Shown here: piece after piece, positions 1 through 6,655 of the stretch
Numbering within the stretch: position 1 is the stretch's first letter
Layout of the letters: every line of letters starts with the position of its first letter
From: JANQPA01 sp964628385
GTDB taxonomy: Bacteria; Bacteroidota; Bacteroidia; Chitinophagales; Saprospiraceae
Length of the DNA: 24,929 nucleotides
Assembly (NCBI GenBank): GCA_964628385.1
Contig: CAZVOD010000074.1
Location: 1 to 24,929 of the forward strand
Direction: 5' to 3'
Notes under the pieces: model-generated
What the model was told of the DNA's origin: nothing
Database searches by the model: none
Seen by the model: the letters and a program-made list of their open reading frames with translations, nothing else
Program-made: the position numbers and the translations under genes

Positions 1-122
1 CAAAAACCTACCCTACTCCCTCCGTGCTATCCATATCAGTTGAATATTCTTTTATGTACCGTTCTCAAGAGCACTTTACCGTTAATAATTGTTAAAACCT
101 ACTGTTTTCTTTCATATTACTC

Positions 123-130
123 TACATTTG
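123..130 (+). promoter_or_regulatory. Candidate -7 promoter box for the small membrane peptide and symporter
   Basis: TACATTTG matches the Bacteroidota -7 consensus TAnnTTTG exactly and lies 12 nt before the ATG at 143. No good -33 TTG is seen; the nearest candidate is CTG about 18 nt upstream. The implied leader would be very short (under 10 nt), so the box could also be coincidental in this AT-rich stretch. Confidence 0.35.
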
Positions 131-142
131 TAAGAAAAGTGT

Positions 143-283
143 ATGGAACAGCCAGACAAAAATCCTGTCGAACAGGATAAGCCTCCCATCTTTAAGACCT
201 GGAATCAAATGTATGCCTTCGTGCTAATACTCCATGCCATTATCATTTTTCTTTTCTATTTGTTTACGCAAGCAAACTCCTAA
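143..283 (+). CDS. Small single-span membrane protein ahead of the symporter (46 aa)
   Basis: ATG at 143, TAA at 281-283. The product begins MEQPDKNPVEQDKPPIFKTW and continues into a hydrophobic helix at about residues 22-42 (YAFVLILHAIIIFLFYLF), ending TQANS. It is therefore a hydrophilic, proline-containing N-terminus followed by one membrane span. The stop is 35 nt before the symporter start and both genes are on the plus strand, so they probably share a transcript. Small single-span proteins are known as partners of some SSS-family transporters, so an accessory subunit is a reasonable inference, but I do not recognise a named family. No transport residues can be assigned. Confidence 0.7.
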   Translation: MEQPDKNPVEQDKPPIFKTWNQMYAFVLILHAIIIFLFYLFTQANS

Positions 284-318
284 AGAACTATCTCAATTCA
301 TCTGAAAATTCTTAGTCA

Positions 319-2052
319 ATGCACTTATTAGATTGGATCGTTATGTTGGGTACCCTCTCCACTATTGTGGCTTATGGGGTTTGGAAAACACGTAACATCA
401 ACTCCGTAAAAAGCTACCTGCTAGGAGATAAAGACCTAAAATGGTGGACAATTGGCCTATCAATTATGGCTACTCAAGCCAGTGCTATTACCTTTTTATC
501 CACACCAGGACAAGCTTATGAAGATGGAATGGGGTTTGCACAATTTTATTTTGGACTTCCTGTGGCTATGGTCATCCTGAGCATTTTTGTTTTACCGATG
601 TATTACAAACTGAACGTTTATACTGCTTACGAATATCTAGAAGGCCGCTTTGATCTACGCACCCGAACCCTTACGGCTATTCTTTTTCTCATACAACGAG
701 GTCTTGCTGCCGGACTGACTATTTATGCACCGGCTATCATTTTATCTACTATTCTCAACTGGCCGCTAACGCCAACTATACTTTTTATCGGCATCGTAGT
801 TATTTTTTATACGGTAATGGGAGGAACCAAGGCGGTGAGTGTTACTCAGAAGCAGCAAATGATTATTATTTTGGCTGGTATGTTTATAGCAGCTATTTAT
901 ATTGTTTTCCAATTACCGAAAGAGGTAAGTTTTAACGATGCAGTGGGAATAGCAGGAAAGATGGGTAAGCTCAACGTTGTTGACTTTGAGTTCAACCTGT
1001 CCAATCGATATAATTTTTGGTCTGGTATGCTGGGTGGTGTATTTCTTTTTCTTTCCTACTTTGGTACTGACCAATCGCAGGTACAACGCTACTTGTCAGG
1101 TAAGTCACTTACAGAAAGCCGTCTGGGTTTGTTGTTTAATGGTATATTCAAAGTACCCATGCAGTTCTTGGTTCTTTTTGTGGGTATGATGGTTTTTATC
1201 TTTTACCAATTCAATAATCCGCCGGTACATTTTAACGTCGCTAATGTAGCTATGCTGGAAGATTCTGAATACGCGGCACAGTACGAGGAATATAAAGAAC
1301 AATATGCTGAAATAAGCGCGCGCCAAAGTCAGGAGATGATCGCTATGGCTCAGGCCATGGAAATGGGGAATGACGCTGTTATTGCCGATGCAAAAACTAA
1401 CCTGAACAATTTACAGGCCGAAGGCGAGGCGGTCAGGGAGGAAGTCCGCCAGTTAATTTCCAAGAACAATCCGGCCGCTAAAACTAAAGACACCGACTAC
1501 GTATTTATCACTTTTGTAACTACTTTTCTGCCAATAGGCCTGGTGGGGCTGCTGCTGGCTGTAATTTTCTCAGCAGCTATGTCTTCTACCTCTTCCGAGC
1601 TGAACGCGCTGGCCACTACTACTGTCATAGATATTTACCGACGTTCTCTGGTCACAGATAAAGATGATCGGCATTACCTAAATGCCTCCAGATATTTTAC
1701 CATCATGTGGGGAGCAATAGCCTTGATATTTGCAGCCGGAGCTGACCTTTTTGATAACCTCATTCAGGCTGTCAACATCATTGGTTCTCTATTTTATGGA
1801 GCTATACTCGGAATTTTTGTCGTTGCCTTTTTCTTCAAAAAAGTAAAAGCACAACCTGTATTCGTAGCTTCTTTAATAGGAGAAGTCATAGTCCTAGCAA
1901 TCTTTTCCCTCAATAATATGGGCTATCTTAATATCGCTTACCTGTGGCTCAACCTCATCGGCTGTATCCTGGTCGTCATGATCGCGTTACTGCTGCAGTA
2001 TACGTTTTTTAGAAGAACGCTGAATGATCAATCTTCTGATAAACTCGTTTAG
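319..2052 (+). CDS. Sodium:solute symporter (SSS family)
   Basis: Predicted inner-membrane secondary transporter of 577 aa coupling Na+ entry to uptake of an unidentified solute. Many hydrophobic segments are visible, beginning at residues 5-21. GDKDLKWWTIGLSIMATQ (36-53) is the usual SSS TM1-TM2 region, and FSAAMSSTSSELNALATT (417-434) is the late conserved segment that carries the Na2-site serines. A charged, helical insert of about 80 residues (312-392, rich in E, Q, A and K) separates two hydrophobic blocks; it resembles inserts known in Bacteroidota SSS proteins. The substrate cannot be read from sequence. It follows the 46-aa membrane peptide by 35 nt and converges with the lipoprotein gene ending at 2115. 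The family is clear, the substrate unknown. Confidence 0.9.
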   Translation: MHLLDWIVMLGTLSTIVAYGVWKTRNINSVKSYLLGDKDLKWWTIGLSIMATQASAITFLSTPGQAYEDGMGFAQFYFGLPVAMVILSIFVLPMYYKLNVYTAYEYLEGRFDLRTRTLTAILFLIQRGLAAGLTIYAPAIILSTILNWPLTPTILFIGIVVIFYTVMGGTKAVSVTQKQQMIIILAGMFIAAIYIVFQLPKEVSFNDAVGIAGKMGKLNVVDFEFNLSNRYNFWSGMLGGVFLFLSYFGTDQSQVQRYLSGKSLTESRLGLLFNGIFKVPMQFLVLFVGMMVFIFYQFNNPPVHFNVANVAMLEDSEYAAQYEEYKEQYAEISARQSQEMIAMAQAMEMGNDAVIADAKTNLNNLQAEGEAVREEVRQLISKNNPAAKTKDTDYVFITFVTTFLPIGLVGLLLAVIFSAAMSSTSSELNALATTTVIDIYRRSLVTDKDDRHYLNASRYFTIMWGAIALIFAAGADLFDNLIQAVNIIGSLFYGAILGIFVVAFFFKKVKAQPVFVASLIGEVIVLAIFSLNNMGYLNIAYLWLNLIGCILVVMIALLLQYTFFRRTLNDQSSDKLV

Positions 2053-2067
2053 GATATACTTTTGATT

Positions 2068-2100
2068 TTCGCCTGCGCAGGATTTGGCCTGCCAGGCGAA
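2068..2100. terminator. GC-rich hairpin between convergent genes (terminator or REP-like palindrome)
   Basis: The outer arms TTCGCCTG and CAGGCGAA pair. Inside them CGCCTGCGCAGG (2070-2081) and CCTGCCAGGCG (2088-2098) form 11 pairs with one bulged C, around the loop ATTTGG. It sits between the symporter stop (2052) and the lipoprotein stop (2115). Neither strand has a real T-tract, so it may be an interspersed palindrome rather than a classical intrinsic terminator. A half-like sequence, GCCTGGCAGG, occurs at 5623-5632. Confidence 0.5.
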
Positions 2101-2114
2101 GCTTCACTTGGAAA

Positions 2115-2909
2115 TTACAGTTTTTCCTTGGATACCATTAACTGAGTAATCTGCCACTGACCATTATTTTTTTCAAAAACAACTTTCTCATCCAGTGGCC
2201 TGGTGTATTTTCCCCAAACGTACCCCTCATCAGTTCCACTTGAAACTTTTACCCATGAATGCATTTCTTCGTCAATAGTCAGAGATACATCTGTTATTGC
2301 TTCAATTTTTATAATATCATAGGTTAGTACTTTTTGGATATTACTGGATAAATCAGGCCGTGCCCTCATTCTTACCCCTTCACCAATAATTACGCCGCCA
2401 TTCCCCAGTGCATTATCCACCAGAGCGGTGTAGTAAGGCGCAATAAAACGATCGTCTTTCCTAAAAATTCCTCCTTCTAAAAGCAGCTCCTCCAGCTTAT
2501 CCCAAAGTAGAGATTCTTCAGTTGCCGCCTCGTCCTTCAATCCCCAGTACTCTGTGAAAGCATCCAGCCCTCTGATACTATCAGCCATCAGAATATTACC
2601 CTCAATTTGTTCTAACAAATAAAAAATATCTTTTTGCTGAATCGCTTCCACTAATTCACTGCGATAAACAAAAAAGAGCGTGTCGGTGGGCGCTTCATCT
2701 ACAGGATAGCATTTCTCATCTTCGTAAATGCGATTGGTATCATAAAGCTGAGAAGATAACTTTTTTTTATATTTACTATACAGCGCACTTAACTCAGCAG
2801 GACTTCTGGTAATTTCTGTTGCAGTATCAGTCACCAGAATTGCTTTTGATTTATCGCCTGAACAACTGATGCCAAGAAGAATTAGCAAGGAAAGTATGAA
2901 TAGCCTCAT
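2115..2909 (-). CDS. SH3-domain lipoprotein
   Basis: 264 aa. The N-terminus MRLFILSLLILLGISC is a lipoprotein signal with Cys16 as lipidation site, followed by SGDKS, so the protein should be anchored in the cell envelope. Residues about 173-240 (GVIIGEGVRMRARPDLSSNI through WVKVSSGTDEGYVWGKY) match the bacterial SH3 (SH3_3) pattern with its VRMRARPD strand. The middle (40-170) is acidic and helical and I do not recognise it. It is the last of four minus-strand genes, starting 44 nt after the acetyltransferase stop. Bacterial SH3 domains often bind peptidoglycan or peptides; the actual role here is unknown. Confidence 0.75.
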   Translation of the reverse strand: MRLFILSLLILLGISCSGDKSKAILVTDTATEITRSPAELSALYSKYKKKLSSQLYDTNRIYEDEKCYPVDEAPTDTLFFVYRSELVEAIQQKDIFYLLEQIEGNILMADSIRGLDAFTEYWGLKDEAATEESLLWDKLEELLLEGGIFRKDDRFIAPYYTALVDNALGNGGVIIGEGVRMRARPDLSSNIQKVLTYDIIKIEAITDVSLTIDEEMHSWVKVSSGTDEGYVWGKYTRPLDEKVVFEKNNGQWQITQLMVSKEKL

Positions 2910-2953
2910 AATTTTTTTTCTTAAAAATAGGAAATGTATTAGTTTTCAATGTA

Positions 2954-3517
2954 CTAATAGCTATCCTCGCGCAGTTCCATCAGGATCAATAACCAATTTT
3001 CCCTATCATCTGAAAAATCTAGTACTTCCTTAAATCCAACTTTTTGGTGAGCTTTCACAGAACGTTGATTACGGGTGGCAATTTCTGTAACCATATACTT
3101 AAAATGAGGAGCCATTTGCTTTTTCATCTCTTTGTACATCCCAGCTACCACTCCCTGCCCTCTAAACTTTTTATCTACACAAGCTTGGCCTACTACAAAA
3201 TAATCGGATTCCCCCAGAATTTCTCCATTGTATTCCAATGCATTAATCTTTTCAAACATCGAAAAAAGAACCGGAATGCGATTTTGTAACGATTCTAGCA
3301 TCACCAAAGCATAGCCTGCCAGATCATTTCCATGGCGCGCAACAATATGCGGGAATGGTCGATTCATAAATTCCAGCAATTCATAATCGTGCTTGACAGT
3401 AACAAAGCCCTGATCGTTACATTCTTCCGTTGAAAGAGAAGCCTCAAAGTTTCGAGTCTGTAGCTCCAGAATTTGATTTAAATCTTTCGGGGTCTTGCAG
3501 GTGGTAAAATTGAACAT
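2954..3517 (-). CDS. GNAT-family N-acetyltransferase
   Basis: 187 aa, cytosolic. The acetyl-CoA binding motif A is seen as VGQACVDKKFRGQGVVAGMY (about residues 108-127, with the R-x-x-G-x-G/A-like loop FRGQGVV). The later NQRSVKAHQKVGFKEV (about 149-164) is the usual GNAT motif B and C-terminal strand. Length is normal for a single GNAT domain. It starts 33 nt downstream of the phosphonatase-like gene on the same strand, so it may belong to the same operon. In other bacteria a GNAT enzyme (PhnO) acetylates aminoalkylphosphonates, which makes a similar substrate conceivable here, but nothing in the sequence fixes the acceptor and many GNATs in this phylum are unrelated to phosphonates. Confidence 0.85.
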   Translation of the reverse strand: MFNFTTCKTPKDLNQILELQTRNFEASLSTEECNDQGFVTVKHDYELLEFMNRPFPHIVARHGNDLAGYALVMLESLQNRIPVLFSMFEKINALEYNGEILGESDYFVVGQACVDKKFRGQGVVAGMYKEMKKQMAPHFKYMVTEIATRNQRSVKAHQKVGFKEVLDFSDDRENWLLILMELREDSY

Positions 3518-3550
3518 CGTATAACCTCGATTGGTGTTAAAATCGCATGT

Positions 3551-4285
3551 CTAGCTTTTATTTATTATAAAATTAGTGTAAAAATCCTGGAAAGCACAAA
3601 GGTCTTTAAATATTTCATCAGGTTGATGTTCAGTTAATTGGGCAGCTGAATGAGTACCATTTCCAACAGCCAAAGAATATCTGCAGCCAGCTTGCTTACC
3701 TGATTGTATATCCGAAGGAGTATCTCCGATATTAATTACTGCCTGCGGATCCTTCACGCCTAGTAATCGCATCGCTTTATAGATCATAAATGGATGTGGA
3801 CGTCCTTGTTCAACTTCATCACTTGTTATGGAACACTGGATTTTTGAGTCTGCGGTACCTACATAATTGTCATCCAGACCATCCAGCCATCCCAGTTTTG
3901 CGAGGATGATATCAGCTACCTTTCTATAAAAACCGGTAGTCAGGGCTATTTTTATTCCTTCTTTTTTCAAAAACTTAAATATTTCTTCTGCTCCCCGGGC
4001 AGGCCTGACGGGTTGATGCCGGTAGTGATGTTCTAAAATCTCTCGAAAAGTATCATAAGATTTATTGACCTTAGATAGGTATTGTTCGCTTTTTTGGCCC
4101 AGTTGTTTTTCCCAAAATTTTTCAAAAACAAAGCGTTTGGACCATCCCTGAGCCGCCAGGATTTCTTCCTCAGTAACCTTAAGTCCTGTGGCATTAGCCG
4201 CTTCCATGAAATATGTTTCTACCTCACGATTATCCTGGACAGTGGTTCCTGCCATATCAAAAATTACTAGTTGAAGATTAGCCAT
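3551..4285 (-). CDS. Phosphonatase-like HAD hydrolase (PhnX-like, TIGR03351 type)
   Basis: 244 aa from the ATG at 4285. A longer frame from 4330 would overlap the upstream gene, and its first 15 residues precede the conserved start of the HAD core, so 4285 is preferred. LVIFDMAGTT has the nucleophile Asp10 and the Ala12 that replaces the usual second Asp, a hallmark of phosphonoacetaldehyde hydrolase and its relatives. Lys50 in QGWSKR sits close to the Schiff-base lysine of PhnX (Lys53 in the Bacillus enzyme). IALTTGFYRK is motif II, GRPHPFMIYKAM matches the phosphonatase motif III region, and VINIGDTPSDIQSG carries the Mg2+-binding aspartates. The inferred reaction is C-P bond cleavage of a phosphono-aldehyde made by the upstream oxidase. 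It starts 25 nt after that gene's stop. Confidence 0.85.
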   Translation of the reverse strand: MANLQLVIFDMAGTTVQDNREVETYFMEAANATGLKVTEEEILAAQGWSKRFVFEKFWEKQLGQKSEQYLSKVNKSYDTFREILEHHYRHQPVRPARGAEEIFKFLKKEGIKIALTTGFYRKVADIILAKLGWLDGLDDNYVGTADSKIQCSITSDEVEQGRPHPFMIYKAMRLLGVKDPQAVINIGDTPSDIQSGKQAGCRYSLAVGNGTHSAAQLTEHQPDEIFKDLCAFQDFYTNFIINKS

Positions 4286-4310
4286 GATATCAATCTTTAA
4301 AGTATCAAAA

Positions 4311-5483
4311 TTATATCTGAATATTGCCATAAAGGCGTTCTACGGAGGCTTTGGCAAAACCCAGGCCTGTGGACATTCCCTTTCCGCCTATGGCTGTAAT
4401 CACCCGCACTGATTTATCTACTTCCTGATCATAAACCGGTCTATCCTTTATTTGCGTATAAAAACCAGCCCACGTTCTACTCATTTGCCAATGCGGTAAG
4501 TTGAGAATTCTTCCGGCCTCTTTCAAAATTAGTCCATTTAAATACTCGCTGATATCGTATCCCAGCTCATGGGCATGCTCTACCGTAGCATATTCATGAG
4601 AATCCCCTATGATCAGCGTATTTTGGGGCGTACGCTTAAATAGAATATGAATCCCCCAATTGAAATACGCTTCATCATAAATGCTATCATCTCTGCAATG
4701 ATAGGAGGGACATTGCTGAAAAGCTTCGTACCTCCGTATGGTCAGCCCCGTCAGAATGTTACCTCGTAAGCGAATCGGCGCTCTGTACGGAACAGATTCC
4801 AACATATTTAATTTCACTACTTTTATACCACTATTCCTAAAATGCGTTGCATAAAGGTGCTTAAAATCCCTACCTGTACAAATCAGGGCTTGTTCGGCCT
4901 TCCATGAGTTATCAGACAAATCAGTAACCTGTACCTCACCGTAGGCTGATTCACAATGAATAATAGTCGTATCAGGATGGTAGTAAAATTTGGTAAACTT
5001 ATGCTGAAGGTAAGCCAACAACCGATGTATCATCACCGGAGCTTCTACTGTAACTTCACCGGGGAAGTGTAAGGCGCCGCAGCAATATTCAAGGTTTACA
5101 GCGGGAAAATTTTCCAGACATTGTGTCCCAGACCACAGGACCGATTCATAACCACTTGCTTTATTGATTTGATGAAGTTCTTCGATCAATCCTTGTTCTT
5201 CCGAGTTAGAAGCAATATAAGTAGAACCATTTTCGGTCAATGAGATATCCCATTCTCGCTGGATTTTTTTATAGGTTTGGATAGCGGTCAGACCATACTG
5301 CTGCCATTCACCGGCTGGCAGCCCTGAAGGTACAATTTGGCCAAAATTTCTCACGGTGGCCTCGCTAGGGGCCTGGTCTCTTTCAAAGAGCCGAACCGAC
5401 AGACCTTTTTTTAGTGCCCAAAAAGCATGGGCTACGCCAATAATGCCTCCACCAACTATGATAAGGTCTACCTTGATTTTCAT
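4311..5483 (-). CDS. FAD-dependent oxidoreductase, HpnW-type (TIGR03364)
   Basis: 390 aa, DAO/glycine-oxidase fold. The N-terminal Rossmann motif IIVGGGIIGVAHAFWALKKG (8-27) is followed by an acidic ribose-binding residue in RLFERD (Glu34). The C-terminal AIGGKGMSTGLGFAKA (about 367-382) is the second FAD contact. Proteins of this family are typically encoded beside phosphonatase-like hydrolases, exactly as here, and have been proposed to oxidatively deaminate an aminophosphonate related to 2-aminoethylphosphonate, giving the aldehyde for the next enzyme. The start at 5483 puts the GG motif at residue 11, normal for the fold. First gene of the minus-strand operon; no transaminase (phnW) or phosphonate transporter is in the window. 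Family assignment is good, substrate inferred. Confidence 0.82.
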   Translation of the reverse strand: MKIKVDLIIVGGGIIGVAHAFWALKKGLSVRLFERDQAPSEATVRNFGQIVPSGLPAGEWQQYGLTAIQTYKKIQREWDISLTENGSTYIASNSEEQGLIEELHQINKASGYESVLWSGTQCLENFPAVNLEYCCGALHFPGEVTVEAPVMIHRLLAYLQHKFTKFYYHPDTTIIHCESAYGEVQVTDLSDNSWKAEQALICTGRDFKHLYATHFRNSGIKVVKLNMLESVPYRAPIRLRGNILTGLTIRRYEAFQQCPSYHCRDDSIYDEAYFNWGIHILFKRTPQNTLIIGDSHEYATVEHAHELGYDISEYLNGLILKEAGRILNLPHWQMSRTWAGFYTQIKDRPVYDQEVDKSVRVITAIGGKGMSTGLGFAKASVERLYGNIQI

Positions 5484-5758
5484 TCCCTTTCATTTTTTCG
5501 TATTTGGAAACAAATATAACTCAACGAGTCGATCTTAACCGAAATATTTACCTACAAGAAATCAAAAATTATTGTTTGGAATAATTCTTAACTTCAGATA
5601 TGGGGGAGGTTAAAAAAGACTTGCCTGGCAGGTATTAAAATGGTGAAATTGTATGTTCAATAGTAGATTTATTTTGGAATAACATAATGGATCCTTTCCC
5701 GGGAATATACTACTAGTGGAACTAATTTTTTATAATTATGAAGAATTAAAATGCCTGA

Positions 5759-6652
5759 ATGGTTATGAAAGCAAGACTTGAAAAAATAGAACCCGGATTT
5801 GGCAGTTCATTTTTGCTGAGGGAATTTAAGCGCAAGGATTATTTTAATACTTCTTTTTGGCATTTTCATCCGGAGTATGAGATCGTATATATTTCTACAG
5901 GAAAGGGAAAGAGACATATTGGTAATCATATTTCTTTTTACGAGGACGGTGATTTGATTTTCTTGGGGCCCAACCTTCCACATTTTGGATTTACGGAGCA
6001 GCTTCCCGGAGAATACCACGAAATAGTTTTACAAATGAAGCCGGATTTTTTGGGTTATGATTTTTTTCAAAAACCTGAACTTTACCAAATCAGCAAATTA
6101 TTTGAAAGAGCTAAGCAAGGAATTAGCTTTTCTAATCGCGTAAAAGAAGAGGCGAGAAAATTTTTGATGGCTATGATTGATTTGCAAGGCTTTGAGCGTT
6201 TACTGAAGTTGTTAGAATTGCTACATTTTTTATCTGTCACCAAAGATTTTGAACCCCTTAATGCCAAGGACTTTGCCTTTGAGGTTAACTCTAATGATCT
6301 CTACAGGATTGAAAAGGTTTATGAATTTGTGGAGGCTAATTTTCAGGAGCAAATCATCCTGGATGAAATGGCTCGTGAAGTAAATATGACGCCTCCTGCC
6401 TTTAGCAGGTATTTTAAGAAGCTGACAGGCAAAACCTTCATCCATTTTGTAAATGAATATCGTATTGCACATGCCAGCAAACACCTGGTAGAGGAAGACA
6501 AAAGTATTGCTCAAATCAGCATGGACAGTGGGTTCAACAACCTTTCCCACTTCAACAAGCAGTTCAAACTGATTACTGGCGTAACGCCGAGGACTTACAG
6601 AAATAATCTTAGAAGGCTGGTTGTTCACCACGAGGTACAAGAAGACCAATAA
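5759..6652 (+). CDS. AraC-family transcriptional regulator with N-terminal cupin
   Basis: 297 aa (or 295 from the second Met at 5765). The N-terminal part contains a cupin-like sensor: FWHFHPEYEIVYISTGKGKR (about 33-52) followed by GDLIFLGPNLPHFG (about 64-77), with histidines typical of small-ligand or sugar-sensing cupins. The C-terminal 100 residues hold the double helix-turn-helix: ILDEMAREVNMTPPAFSRYF (about 199-218) and IAQISMDSGFNNLSHFNKQF (about 250-269), ending in the family signature VTPRTYR. It is divergent from the aminophosphonate operon (275 nt between starts) and only 3 nt precede pbpC, so it is likely co-transcribed with pbpC and could regulate either neighbour. Ligand unknown. 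Confidence 0.9.
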   Translation: MVMKARLEKIEPGFGSSFLLREFKRKDYFNTSFWHFHPEYEIVYISTGKGKRHIGNHISFYEDGDLIFLGPNLPHFGFTEQLPGEYHEIVLQMKPDFLGYDFFQKPELYQISKLFERAKQGISFSNRVKEEARKFLMAMIDLQGFERLLKLLELLHFLSVTKDFEPLNAKDFAFEVNSNDLYRIEKVYEFVEANFQEQIILDEMAREVNMTPPAFSRYFKKLTGKTFIHFVNEYRIAHASKHLVEEDKSIAQISMDSGFNNLSHFNKQFKLITGVTPRTYRNNLRRLVVHHEVQEDQ

Positions 6653-6655
6653 TTT

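Noticed and set aside
319..5483. Symporter as the phosphonate transporter for the neighbouring operon
   Set aside because: The symporter is on the opposite strand, converges on that operon, has its own upstream small gene, and SSS transporters are not known for phosphonates.
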